Assembly: GCA_036557785.1 (NCBI GenBank)
Contig: DATBGZ010000003.1
Span: 1 to 64,000 of the forward strand
Length of the DNA: 64,000 bases
Source: DATBGZ01 sp036557785
Lineage (GTDB): Bacteria; Actinomycetota; Actinomycetes; Mycobacteriales; Micromonosporaceae
Direction: 5' to 3'
Positions 41,501 to 50,316 of the stretch are shown here, one piece after another. Both the position numbers and the translations under genes were made by a program. Position 1 is the stretch's first letter, and each line of letters opens with the position of its first letter. Below the pieces are notes generated by a model. The model was not told the origin of the DNA. It searched no databases and saw nothing but the letters and a program-made list of their open reading frames with translations.

Positions 41501-42062
41501 GTCCTCGCTGCTGCGTGCGATGGCGGGCATCGTGCACCACACCGGAACGTTGCGCTGGAACGGCCAGCAGATCACCAAACCCGAGGTCTTCCTGCGCCCC
41601 AACCAGGTCGGCTACGTCGGTCAGTTGCCGCGCGTGCTCACCGGCTCGATCGCCGACAACATCGAGCTCGGTCGTCAGGTCGACCTCGAAGGGGCGCTGA
41701 CCGCGGCCCAGTTGCGCCATGACCTGGCCAACACCGGCAACGGCGACGCGCACGCGCTCCTGGTCGGGCACAAGGGGATCCGTCTCTCCGGCGGGCAGCT
41801 GCAGCGGCTCGCGCTCGCCCGGGCGCTCGCCCCCGGCACGGAGCTACTCATCGCCGACGATGTCTCCTCGGCCCTGGACGTGACTACCGAGCTCGAGCTG
41901 TGGCAGGCGCTGCGGTCCAGGGGCGTGACCGTGGTCGGCTCGACGTCGAAGCACGCGGCGCTGGTCCACGCCGATCAGGTTCTGGTCCTGATTAACGGAC
42001 GTGCCGTGGATCGGGGTAGCTGGCGGGAACTCGCGGCCCGCTGGGGTCACCTCGCCGGCTGA
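38538..42062 (+). CDS. fused double ABC exporter (TMD-NBD-TMD-NBD)
   Basis: GTG 38538, with GGAG upstream, gives 1,174 residues, twice a normal half-exporter. TMD1 is about 10-300. NBD1 (about 315-555) has Walker A GRTGSGKST, signature LSAGQAQLV, Walker B IVILDEATARMD and H-loop IIAHRLSS. An acidic/proline linker (about 555-615) leads to TMD2 (about 625-905) and NBD2. NBD2 has Walker A GPVGSGKSS and signature LSGGQLQRL, but Walker B reads LLIADDVSSALD (Asp for the catalytic Glu) and the switch region is GSTSKHA rather than a normal SHR. One ATP site is therefore probably degenerate, as in heterodimeric exporters. Substrate unknown; the neighbouring glycosyltransferase may be relevant. Confidence 0.92.
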   Translation: MNLLRDLWTASPRRTAVVAVLVFLGAAAQAGSAPLAGQVLVHRSPVAFVVLAVMLATAVLADVAVGLLMARLTSDWTAAVRRSLCRVAFGQELPRLETTPVGELLDRIDNDVYNVGSQLRGPGRNLAVAMTAAALSLITALIIWWPAGVGMTVLAAVLVLSLRRRIRALGPAQVAEEEAWSDVAAVTEEAIHGQDDVRTSLARPYVLGLFARRSSELLARGRRVWRLTAGVSAVASSVTRLAIVGVVVAAAILLTRPGADAARLTSVWLLVLAFVGTVEHLSRLIPELQTALGSWRRVRSLAESPQEPAGGAVPADGDLRVRGLTFHYADDPAMPVLRDVSLTFHRGRSYAVIGRTGSGKSTLTRILTRAVDVPRGTVFLGGTDLLDLDLEQLRRWVAIVPQRTDILAGTLAENVALFDPAFLPQAERALAELGLSSWVDDLPHGIDTRLGDGGHVLSAGQAQLVAFARILVRDPRIVILDEATARMDPVTETRVQRATDRLLRGRIGIIIAHRLSSVQRCDEVVVLADGEVVEAGPLVASRRFAALLEASEAVEAEAHSDSPALVGARVVAGDGTEPVVVAAGRTGTTTVEPRASVEPLAVPVKAEPPPLPPPAPVRTLRELIRLTLNDARFGVVSVAVFLLMVYLGTDGILLPYLWAILVDGVGSLFWPAAAIVAASLIYAAGPTFTSRWYPEWWVRQMLRINVRLVHGQTGPRRVSNHTAAEVVAQAGDTERVVFLADNIVDQTISVFVIIGMTAVTGTVVPALFFLATMVVSGAIATVFGPALERSGRRTVASRAAFATALASCLTAARTVKLAGATVPVLDHLARLDRVRSDRQRNEVAMQVLARSTPALLSGLLPIGVWALFLGGHLSAGATLVAVSTLSSARWFAWTAASLVSGMPSARVWTRRTVAMGGESAYSASVPGVDLSAGTGPAPAAVPRHALQALELRSFTAVHEDGTVGAHDVDLTVHRGELVLVLGPVGSGKSSLLRAMAGIVHHTGTLRWNGQQITKPEVFLRPNQVGYVGQLPRVLTGSIADNIELGRQVDLEGALTAAQLRHDLANTGNGDAHALLVGHKGIRLSGGQLQRLALARALAPGTELLIADDVSSALDVTTELELWQALRSRGVTVVGSTSKHAALVHADQVLVLINGRAVDRGSWRELAARWGHLAG

Positions 42063-42086
42063 CCCGCGTCGCTGACCGTCCGTGCG

Positions 42087-42116
42087 CCGCCAGCGTCGGA
42101 CGCTCAGAAGTGGCGG
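42087..42116. terminator. hairpin after the fused ABC exporter
   Basis: AGCGT/ACGCT form a 5-bp stem with a CGG loop inside an outer CCGCCA/TGGCGG pairing, leaving a six-base bulge. It starts 25 bases after the exporter stop. No T-run is present. Nothing else stands out before the DUF2332 start at 42208. Confidence 0.4.
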
Positions 42117-42207
42117 TCACCATCCACAGTAGACATATGCGCGAGAGTACCGGAGCATCGTGTGTGTCGCACCACTGTACCGGGGCCGAGGACTGGATGA
42201 TGACGCC

Positions 42208-43136
42208 GTGACGATCGCCCAGGTCTACCTCGACTTCGCCGAGCGTGAGGCGCATGGGGTCTCGCCGACGTACGAGCGCCTCTGCTGGGCCGTGAGCCGG
42301 GATCCGGAGGTCCTCGCTCTGCTCGACACCGCCGCCCGGCGCCAGCCGAACCTGCTCTTCGCCGTCGTACGGCTGCTCGGCGGACCCGTGGACGACCCGG
42401 TCGAATTCCGGGACTTCGTCGTGCGACGGTGGCCGGTGATCGAGCCGCAGTTGCGCACGAGAACGACCCAGACGAACGAGCCGGGGCGCTGCGCGCTGCT
42501 CGTGCCGGTGCTGGCCGCGCTGCCGCAGCCGTTGGGGCTGCTGGAGGTGGGCGCCTCCGCGGGATTGTGTCTGTACCCGGACCGTTACCGCTACCGGTAC
42601 GGCCCCCACGTCGTGGGCGAGCGCGGGCCGGTCATCGACTGCGATGCTCAGGGGCTCAGCCCGCCGCGGCGGCTTCCCGAGGTGGTATGGCGGGCCGGGC
42701 TGGACCTGAACCCCCTCGACGTCACCGATCCGGAGGACCGAGCATGGCTGGAGGCCCTGATCTGGCCGGAGCACGATCACCGCCGGGAACGGCTGCGTGC
42801 CGCCGCCGAGATCGCCGCGGCAGAACCGCCCCTGCTGGTACGGGTGATCTCGTCGACGATCTGCCTGCCGTGCTCGCACGGGCGCCTGTCGATGCGACGC
42901 TCGTCGTCTTCCATAGCTCGGTGCTGTACCAGGTGCCGCCGGCACGGCGTGCCGCCTTCGTCCACCTCGTGCGCGGACTGGAGGCGCACTGGGTCGCCAT
43001 CGAGGCGCCGCACGTGCTCGCCCACGCGGAACTTCCGCCGCCGCCCGATCAGTCGGCGCTCAACGTCCTCGCGCTCGACGGCCGCCCACTCGCGTGGACC
43101 CGCAGCCACGGCCAGGGCATGCTCTGGTTCGCCTGA
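42208..43136 (+). pseudogene. DUF2332 protein with a single-base frameshift
   Basis: From GTG 42208 (VTIAQVYLDFAEREAHGVSP) the first frame carries the DUF2332 pattern: AVVRLLGGPVDDPVEFRDFV, LGLLEVGASAGLCLYPDRYR and VVWRAGLDLNPLDVTDPEDR. At 42841-42845 (CGGGT) the conserved sequence moves to the next frame: GDLVDDLPAVLARAPVDATL, VVFHSSVLYQVP and ALDGRPLAWTRSHGQGMLWF, ending at 43136. Restoring one G would give LLVRGDLVDD and an intact protein of about 310 residues. The single-base loss in a G run could be a real mutation or an assembly error. DUF2332 proteins have no established function. Confidence 0.85.
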
Positions 43137-43748
43137 CCTCCCCGACCGCTCCGCCGATCAGAGTCGGCCAGGGCAGTGTCACGCTCCGTGACAGAGACCG
43201 GTCCGAGCGGCCGCGGTCGCTCCACACGCTTTGCTCAGGTGCGCCTCACGCAACACCCCGTTGAGCGGCTAATATCGATGTGCTCAAACATTGCGACGAG
43301 CTGCCGGCGGTGACTGAGAGCAACGGCGGCGGACGTTCTACCGCAGCCGTGGTGGGCGCCCCTAGTCGAGGAGATCGCCCCGCCGATCACGCGCACCGAC
43401 CTGCCGGCGGAGAAGGGGTACGGGCGCAAGTGACGCACACGTCTCCGGGAGCGTGGATGGCGGAGTCAGGCGACGCATCGACGCGGCTCGACCGCGACCG
43501 CGACTCGAGCGGGACCTGCACGACACTACTCTGCGCAATCAGCTGATTTGACACAAGATCTTCCAGTCGTCAATATAAGCTGCTCATCGCCGTGTTGCGC
43601 GAGGCGCACCATAGCAAACTGTCCAGAGCAAATCATCTCGATCGAGCCCGAGGTAGTAACGCTGCGTGACATTCGGGATGAAGCCAGCCGGCATGGGGTG
43701 ACGTTTGCACTGGCCGGACACGGCGGGCACAGGTCGGCGCGGCGGCGC
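43137..43748. other. 612-bp stretch with no recognisable gene
   Basis: No frame here shows convincing coding character. The part around 43540-43660 is clearly less G+C-rich than its surroundings. It contains a TTGACA at 43548-43553 followed about 18-20 bases later by AATATAAG, which could be a sigma-70-like promoter on the plus strand, but the only thing downstream is the antisense of the helicase gene. It may equally be worn-out foreign DNA downstream of the AddAB-like operon. Confidence 0.5.
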
Positions 43749-46700
43749 TTACCCGGGCAGCACGGTGGGGAGTTGGGCGATCGCCTCGGCGAGGTTGCCG
43801 ACCTCGACCGCGCTCGCGCCGGTCGGGGAGAGGAACAGCAGTACGCATCGGCGAATCGGCTCGCCGACCGCCGCCTCGATGGCGGTGGCGTAGACCGCCA
43901 TCTGTGGCCGGTAGAAGTCCACTCTGGACGGCAGAGCGGCCACCGGAACGGCGTCGGTCTTGTAGTCGACCAGCACCAGGCCATCGTCGTCACGGTAGAG
44001 CAGGTCCACGATCCCCTCGACGACCCGGTCGCCCCCGGTTGAGGGCAGCGTGGTGCCGACGTAGGTCTCGCGCCAGTGCGCACGCGCGGCGGCCCGGACG
44101 ACCACCTGCGAGTCGAGCGCGGACCGTACCAGTTGACCGACCACGTCGGCGTACCCGGTGACACCCTCGGCGAGCACCTGTGCGGCGACCGCGTCGGCGA
44201 GCCACGCACCCGTCGCGAGGTCGACGGTCTGCAGCACCGCGTGGACGGCCCGGCCGATCGCCGTGCCATAGCGACCCTTCTGCCACGGCGGTAGCTCCAG
44301 ATCGCGGGCGTCCTTGGCCAGGCCCGGGTCCACGGGCTCGCCCAGACCGTCGGTCCGGGCGCGGGCAACCCCTTTCGCCCCGCGGGCGCCGGTGCCCTCG
44401 AAGTGCGACGCGGCCACCGCACCCGGCGTCGCGGTACGCGCACGCAGGGCCCGGACCTGCCGCGACCACTGTGGATGGTCAGGCGGCGGTTCGGGCGGGT
44501 CTGCCACGGGCGGCACGGGTGGCGTGGTGGAGGCGGGCGCGAGGCTGACCATGGCGGGCGCACCCGCACAGCTCTTGGCGAGCAGGTCAGCCGAGGTAGG
44601 GCGCAACTCCTCGCGCCGCCATGCGGAGCTTCGTGGCTGCCGGCGGTGCGTGCTGACGACGAGGTGGTCTCGCGCCCTGGTGCACGCGACATAGAGCAGC
44701 CGGATCCGCTCGTGTTCGTCCATCTGCTCGTCGACCGGTGCCGCGGTGTCGAAGCTCGCCGTCGCGAAATCCTTGCGCAGCCGTACCTCATAGCCGCCGC
44801 GCGGCGGCCAGAGTACCTCGACGCCGCCCCGGCGGCCACCCGGCTGGGTGGTCATGCCGGCGACGATGACCACAGGGAACTCCATGCCCTTGGCGGCATG
44901 GATCGTCATGATGCGCAGGCTGCGCGAGTCGGTCTCGGGCAGCACCGCCTCAGCCACCCGTGCCGTGTCGCTGCCCTGCCGGGACACCCAGGCCAGGTAC
45001 GCCCGCAGCCCGCCATGCTCGGACTCTGCCCAGGCTCGCGCCTGGTCGACGACGAACCGCAGGCGCCGCCAGATGTCGCGCGGGCGGGCGTCGCCGACGG
45101 CGACCTCGAACATCCTGCGTCCGTCGACGATCCGGCCGAGCACCTCGCTCGGCGAGAGCCAGGCGGCGTCGTAGTGCAGGCGCCGCAGCCAGGTAAACGC
45201 CTGGGCTACCGGGTGAGTGTCCGGTATGGACGGTGGCGGTCTGCCCACGATGTTCCACGAGCCACCGCCGCGCCGCCACGTCCAGAGGTCGTCGTCGCCG
45301 CACCCGAAGAGCCGCGACCGCAGCGCGGTCACCAGTGACAGCTCGTCGCTCGGGTCGTCGACGGCCCGAGCCGCGGCAAGCAGCTCGCGCACTTCGCTCG
45401 TCCGGTAGACCAGCGAGCTCGCCTCGGAGTGGTAGCCGATGCCTGCCTCGTCCAGGGCCGCCTCGAGCGCGGGCAGCGAGGTCCGGGCGGGCAGCAGGAC
45501 CGCGATGTCCGGCAGCGTGACATCACGCCAACCCGGCGTACCGTCGGGCTGCGACCCGTCACGCACCTGCCAGCGCTGCCCGAGCGCGGCCTGGACAGCC
45601 GCGACGACGTCGGCGGCCTCAAGCGCCCGCAGCTGGGCCGCGGAGAGACCCGGGTCGTGGGCCTGCTCGCCGAGGCGTACGACGCCCGGCCCGCTGGGCG
45701 GGTCCGGACGTACCGCCCGCAACGGCTGGAACTCCGGCTGCGAACCGGGTTCGGGTGTGATGAGCGCTCCGAAGGCATGGTTGATCCAGTCCACGATGGA
45801 CGCGGCGGTACGGAAGTTGCTGTCGAGGACCACCCGCTCGCCGATGCGCTCCCGCGCCCGCAGGTACATGCCGATGTCTGCGCGGCGGAACCGGTAGATC
45901 GACTGCTTCGAGTCGCCCACGACGAAGACGCTTCCCGGCGCGATGCTCACGTCTGTCCACTCTGGAGCATCCGCTGCGGCGCCGCCGGCGATCCGCACCG
46001 CGAGCTCGACCTGGATCGGATCGGTGTCCTGGAACTCGTCGAGCAGCAGCCGCCGGTAGCGCTGATGCAACGCCGTGCGGACCTGCGCGCCGTGCACCGG
46101 GTGGCGCAGCAGGTCACGGGCGAGCACGAGCAGGTCGTGGAACTCCAGACGTCCCTCCTCGCGCCGCACCTGTGCGTCGTCAAGCACGGCCCGGCCCACG
46201 CGCCGGGCGAGGGTGCGCAGCGCACCGTCGAGCACTCGCCGCCGCAGCCCGTCGGCGTCGCGGTGAAGCGCCTTACCCTCGGCGCGAAGTTCGGCGACCA
46301 CGCAGTCCCAGTTCTCCTTGCGGCCCAGATGCCAGCCGCCCTCAGGCACGCCGTGCAGCAACGCCACCCGGGCCGGATCGTCCGCGGCGGCCGCGAGGTG
46401 CTCGGCCCAGGCCGCGACCGCGTCGAGGTTCGGCAGCAGCTTGTCGGCCGGCTCCCGGCACTGGGCCCGCAGCAGGGCGAGGCGGCGACCCGCGGCGACC
46501 AGAGCCGAGACGTCCACAGTGGGCAGGGTCGGCGCCGGCGTGGCGAGCACCCGGGTCGGGATCAGGTCCCAGTTGTCGGTGAAGGCGAGCGCGAGCGACC
46601 GCAGGTCGTCCAGGCGCATCCCGGCCGAGAGCGCGAGCAGCAGGGCCGGGGTGAGCGTGGTGTCGTCGAGGATCGCGGTCCGCAGGTTCGCGTACCGTTC

Positions 46701-47096
46701 ATCGAAGGCCACACCGGAGGCGACCTCGTCCAGAACCTCGATCAGCGGCGGCAGGCCCGCCTCGATCGGATGCTCGGTCAGTACCCGGCGGGCGAACGAG
46801 TGCAGCGTGCCGATCGCGGCCGAGTCCAGCTCGTCGAGCGCTTCCGTGGCCAGTGCCGAGCCGTCGCGTTCGAAGGCGGCGCGCAGCCGGTCGCGCAGTT
46901 CGGCACCGGCCTTCTCGGTGAACGTGACGGCCACGATGTTGCGTAGGGGCACCGGTGCTGTTGGATCGAGTACGGTCGCGACGACGCGGCTCACCAGTGC
47001 CTGGGTCTTGCCGGAGCCCGCCCCCGCCTCGACGAAGAGCGTCCGGTCCAGGGCGCCACGGATCAGCTCTCGTGCCGCGGCGTCCACTGTGGTCAT
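43749..47096 (-). CDS. AddA/RecB-like helicase-nuclease
   Basis: ATG 47096 overlaps the upstream gene stop (ATGA) and gives 1,115 residues. Superfamily 1 helicase motifs are complete: Walker A AGAGSGKTQ (24-32), Ia VAVTFTEKAGAEL, Walker B LLLDEFQDTD, III VVGDSKQSIYRFRRAD, IV LDSNFRTAAS, V TIHAAKGMEFPVV and VI LLYVACTRARDHL. The C-terminal RecB-type nuclease has EGIVDLLYRDDDGLVLVDYKTD (about 1027-1048), the PD-(D/E)xK core. With the neighbouring subunit it should resect double-strand DNA ends for recombination. It is not the two-helicase AdnAB type, because its partner lacks a working Walker A. Confidence 0.9.
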   Translation of the reverse strand: MTTVDAAARELIRGALDRTLFVEAGAGSGKTQALVSRVVATVLDPTAPVPLRNIVAVTFTEKAGAELRDRLRAAFERDGSALATEALDELDSAAIGTLHSFARRVLTEHPIEAGLPPLIEVLDEVASGVAFDERYANLRTAILDDTTLTPALLLALSAGMRLDDLRSLALAFTDNWDLIPTRVLATPAPTLPTVDVSALVAAGRRLALLRAQCREPADKLLPNLDAVAAWAEHLAAAADDPARVALLHGVPEGGWHLGRKENWDCVVAELRAEGKALHRDADGLRRRVLDGALRTLARRVGRAVLDDAQVRREEGRLEFHDLLVLARDLLRHPVHGAQVRTALHQRYRRLLLDEFQDTDPIQVELAVRIAGGAAADAPEWTDVSIAPGSVFVVGDSKQSIYRFRRADIGMYLRARERIGERVVLDSNFRTAASIVDWINHAFGALITPEPGSQPEFQPLRAVRPDPPSGPGVVRLGEQAHDPGLSAAQLRALEAADVVAAVQAALGQRWQVRDGSQPDGTPGWRDVTLPDIAVLLPARTSLPALEAALDEAGIGYHSEASSLVYRTSEVRELLAAARAVDDPSDELSLVTALRSRLFGCGDDDLWTWRRGGGSWNIVGRPPPSIPDTHPVAQAFTWLRRLHYDAAWLSPSEVLGRIVDGRRMFEVAVGDARPRDIWRRLRFVVDQARAWAESEHGGLRAYLAWVSRQGSDTARVAEAVLPETDSRSLRIMTIHAAKGMEFPVVIVAGMTTQPGGRRGGVEVLWPPRGGYEVRLRKDFATASFDTAAPVDEQMDEHERIRLLYVACTRARDHLVVSTHRRQPRSSAWRREELRPTSADLLAKSCAGAPAMVSLAPASTTPPVPPVADPPEPPPDHPQWSRQVRALRARTATPGAVAASHFEGTGARGAKGVARARTDGLGEPVDPGLAKDARDLELPPWQKGRYGTAIGRAVHAVLQTVDLATGAWLADAVAAQVLAEGVTGYADVVGQLVRSALDSQVVVRAAARAHWRETYVGTTLPSTGGDRVVEGIVDLLYRDDDGLVLVDYKTDAVPVAALPSRVDFYRPQMAVYATAIEAAVGEPIRRCVLLFLSPTGASAVEVGNLAEAIAQLPTVLPG

Positions 47097-50000
47097 CGCT
47101 GTGCCCCCGCAGGTTCGGCAGGCTCTGCAGGCTCGACCACCGACAGATACTGCGCCAACCGCGGATCGTGGCGTTTACGGACCCAGGCGCGGCGCACCTC
47201 TCCCGCGCCCAGCCCGTCCGGATCGCAGGACGGGCAACCGAATCCGCCGAGGTGCCCTCCCACCCACGGCTTCGCCCCGCCCCAATCCTCCTGTGGCGGC
47301 CGTTGCGGAAACAGGCCGTTCGCGATGCCGTTGACGACGATGTCCACGGTCGCGGTGAAGACCCGCTCGACCTCGTCGGTCAGCGGCACGCCGATGCGGC
47401 TTCTGCTGCGGCCGACGAACCAGTACTCGGCCGACACCGGCGTCCCTGGCTCGCCGAGTGCCGCCCGGGCCGCCTGGGCGTAGACGGGTAGTTGCAGCTT
47501 GCTTCCGTACGCGGTCGGGTTGGTTTCTGAGATCTCCTGGTACGAGCGGTCGCTGCCGGTCTTGTAGTCCACGACCGTCAGCGACCAGGTCCCATCGCTC
47601 TGGTCGGTCCGGTCCACCCGGTCGGCGCTTCCCCGCACCCGGATGGTTCTGCCGCTGGGGAGCGCGAGCTCCACCGGTGGCGCGTCCTTCATGCCGAACG
47701 GCAGCTCGGAGCGCACCTGCCGGCGTCCGGTCTGCGCCCGCAGCGCGGTGTCCTGGTCGAGCAGCGTGTCGAGTGCGTGGAGGATGCTCACCAACTCGCG
47801 CTCCCACAGCACCGGATGCCCGGTCAGCCCCCGTGCCGTGTAGCGGTCGGCGACCCGGCGGGCGACCGCGTGCAGACCGGCGCGCTGCTCGGTTGTCCAC
47901 CCCCGGCCGTCCGCAGGCTGACCGTAGGTGGCGTAGAACTCGTCCAACGATTCATGCACGATGCTGCCCACATCGATGGCGCGGGCGAGCACGATCTCCT
48001 CCGGGGAGTCCACCGGCCGGACCCCGAGCAGTCGCTCCAGAAAGTAGCCGTGTGGGCACCTCGCCCAGGATTCCAGCGCCGTGGGCGAGGTCAAGTAGTC
48101 CTGTCCCGGCACTGGGACCTGGTGACCGAACAGGCCGCCGTCGAATCGGGTCAGCGCAGCGGACCGGCGTGCCCGCACCAGCTCCAGCGCACGTGCCACG
48201 GTCGGGTCGTCGGCCAGCGCGTCGCCCGGCTGCCGTCCGCGCGCCACCGCCGATGCGGCGGCCCGGACCCGCCACTCCTGCTCGGTCGCGAGCTCCCGTG
48301 CCCCGCCGAGCGCGGCGGCGAAGGACGGGGAACCGAGCACGACCCCGGGCACGGTCGCCACGCGATGCCACTGGCTGGCGTCGATGTCGGACTCGCCTGA
48401 GCGCGCCCGCAGCGACGGTAGCAACCAGCGCGAGGGGAGCCGCGTGGCGCTGCGGCGCAGGTCCCCGCGAGGAAACGAGGCGACCGCCTGGCCGGCGCCG
48501 GCGAAGGCCGCGAGCAGGTGACGGTGCTGGCGGTCGATGCGTTCCCGAAGCGGGCGAAGACCACCGTGACCGCGCACATCGTCGTCGAGCAGCGCGTCTG
48601 CGGCGAGCTGTCCGGGCACCAGGTCGTCGCAGAGGCCGACCACGAAGACGACGTCGAGGTCGAGCCCGACACTCTCCGACAGGGGCGCGACCAACACTCC
48701 GGTGCCGAAGGTGCCGTGGCGGGGCAGGTCGTCGGCGAGCTCGAGCTCCAACGCCCCACGCAGCGTCTGCAGTGACGCGCCGCGCTCCACCGTGCCCAGT
48801 CCGGCCAATCCAGACAGGACGGAGTCGATGCGTTCCGCGGCACGGAGCTCGTCCTCGGGCACGGGCAGTCCCGCCAGATCGCCAGTCACTCGCGCGAACG
48901 CCGCCCGCGTCCACTCGGACAACGCCGGCCATGTGTCCACTTCGGAGCCTCGGGAGAGGTGATCGCGCAGCTCGAGGACGAAGTCGCGCAGTGCCTCTGC
49001 GGTAGCCGCGCGTGCCTGCGCGTACCGCCGGTACGCGTCGCTGGCGTCCTCGGGCACGGCCGAGCGCAGATCGGCGGCGTACCGGGCCAGGCGGACGTCC
49101 CAGTCGTCGCCGGACACGACGCCGGCCTCGCGGGACATCCGCTCCCACATCGCCGAGGGCAGCCGCCGTCCGTCGGCGCGGCGGATCGTGGCTCGAGCGA
49201 TCACCGAGGTGACCTCGTCTCTGCGCCAACCGTGGGCCGGCAGCGCCAGCAGGTCCAGCAGCAGCCGGGCGAGGGTGCGCTCGACGGTCGGCCGCACGCC
49301 GGCGCCGTTGCGGGTCAGCCGGGCCGCGCTCACCTGCTCGGCGAGCAGCCGCGCGTACGGCTCAGCAGCCCCGTAGAGGATGGCGACCCGGTGCGCGGGC
49401 GTAGTTCGCAACGCGGTCATCACCTCCCGCACGATGACCCGCACCTCATCGTCGGCGTCGGAGGCGTGCCGGATGGTCGAGGCGAGCGGCGGCTGCATCG
49501 TCGGGGCCGGGCCGGCGGCCACGCCGAGCCGCTCGATCGCGCGACCCACCGCGGCGTCGGCTCGACCGACGCCGGTAGATCCGGCGATGACCGTGAGCTG
49601 GGTCGCTGCGCCAACCGCCCGGGCGAGGTCGGCGGCCGAGGGCGGCAGGTCCTGCGGCAGGAACAGCACGACGGCCCCGATCTCCGCGCGCCTGCGGTCA
49701 TCGACGACCGACAGCGCGACGCGACGCAGGTCGGCCACGTCGTAGAAGCCAGCCAACCGTGCCACGACGTCGCGGTGCAGGCGGACCAGGTCGCGCTGCA
49801 CCGGGCCGCCCTGTTGCGTCATCGCCGCCAAAGCGGTGTCGTCGGCGTCGCGGAGCTCGCGGTGGGCGGCGACGAGGGCCCGTACGGTCGCGGGGTGGCC
49901 GGCGACCGGCGCGAAGACGCCGGCGTCATCGGCGAGCGCCCCGCGCCAGGCGGCGGCGAGCACCGGGCCCGTTGCCGGCCGGCGACCGCTGCCCACCAGC

Positions 50001-50230
50001 GCGGGCACGGCGAGACGTTCGGCGAGGCGGTCCACCGTGAGGACGGCGATGCCCGCGACGCCCCGCCTGCCACCCACGCCCTCGGCGAGCCGGCGTCGTG
50101 CCACGATGCCGCACAGGTTCGTGGGGACCAGGACAGTGACGGGTGCGAGTGGATCGCCCCGCTTCGCCGCCGCCACGACCTCGGCGAGTCGCTCGTACGC
50201 CGGCGCGCCGTAGGGCGTCCAGAGCACCAT
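47093..50230 (-). CDS. AddB-like nuclease subunit
   Basis: ATG 50230 gives 1,045 residues. The N-terminus (VTVLVPTNLCGIVARRRLAE) occupies the helicase position but lacks the GxxGxGKT ATP loop, as in AddB-type inactive helicases. The C-terminal nuclease has SADRVDRTDQSDGTWSLTVV and DYKTGSDRSYQEI (Asp888, Lys890). For an AddB iron-sulphur cluster I see Cys before the nuclease (SWARCPHGYFLERL) and GCPSC (999 and 1002) after it, but no fourth Cys, so the cluster is doubtful. It is first in the operon and overlaps the helicase gene by 4 bases, ensuring equal synthesis. Confidence 0.88.
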   Translation of the reverse strand: MVLWTPYGAPAYERLAEVVAAAKRGDPLAPVTVLVPTNLCGIVARRRLAEGVGGRRGVAGIAVLTVDRLAERLAVPALVGSGRRPATGPVLAAAWRGALADDAGVFAPVAGHPATVRALVAAHRELRDADDTALAAMTQQGGPVQRDLVRLHRDVVARLAGFYDVADLRRVALSVVDDRRRAEIGAVVLFLPQDLPPSAADLARAVGAATQLTVIAGSTGVGRADAAVGRAIERLGVAAGPAPTMQPPLASTIRHASDADDEVRVIVREVMTALRTTPAHRVAILYGAAEPYARLLAEQVSAARLTRNGAGVRPTVERTLARLLLDLLALPAHGWRRDEVTSVIARATIRRADGRRLPSAMWERMSREAGVVSGDDWDVRLARYAADLRSAVPEDASDAYRRYAQARAATAEALRDFVLELRDHLSRGSEVDTWPALSEWTRAAFARVTGDLAGLPVPEDELRAAERIDSVLSGLAGLGTVERGASLQTLRGALELELADDLPRHGTFGTGVLVAPLSESVGLDLDVVFVVGLCDDLVPGQLAADALLDDDVRGHGGLRPLRERIDRQHRHLLAAFAGAGQAVASFPRGDLRRSATRLPSRWLLPSLRARSGESDIDASQWHRVATVPGVVLGSPSFAAALGGARELATEQEWRVRAAASAVARGRQPGDALADDPTVARALELVRARRSAALTRFDGGLFGHQVPVPGQDYLTSPTALESWARCPHGYFLERLLGVRPVDSPEEIVLARAIDVGSIVHESLDEFYATYGQPADGRGWTTEQRAGLHAVARRVADRYTARGLTGHPVLWERELVSILHALDTLLDQDTALRAQTGRRQVRSELPFGMKDAPPVELALPSGRTIRVRGSADRVDRTDQSDGTWSLTVVDYKTGSDRSYQEISETNPTAYGSKLQLPVYAQAARAALGEPGTPVSAEYWFVGRSRSRIGVPLTDEVERVFTATVDIVVNGIANGLFPQRPPQEDWGGAKPWVGGHLGGFGCPSCDPDGLGAGEVRRAWVRKRHDPRLAQYLSVVEPAEPAEPAGAQR

Positions 50231-50316
50231 GGGCGGCAGCCTAGTCGGCACCACCCGGCTCTCCCGTGACGCCGCGCTCGCGGCCCGTCGCCGGCATGCC
50301 GAGCCCGTACGGGCGC

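Noticed and set aside
43548..44042. Plus-strand frame downstream of the TTGACA motif as a gene
   Set aside because: After about 50 residues it is antisense of the AddA-like gene, and the start has no ribosome site.
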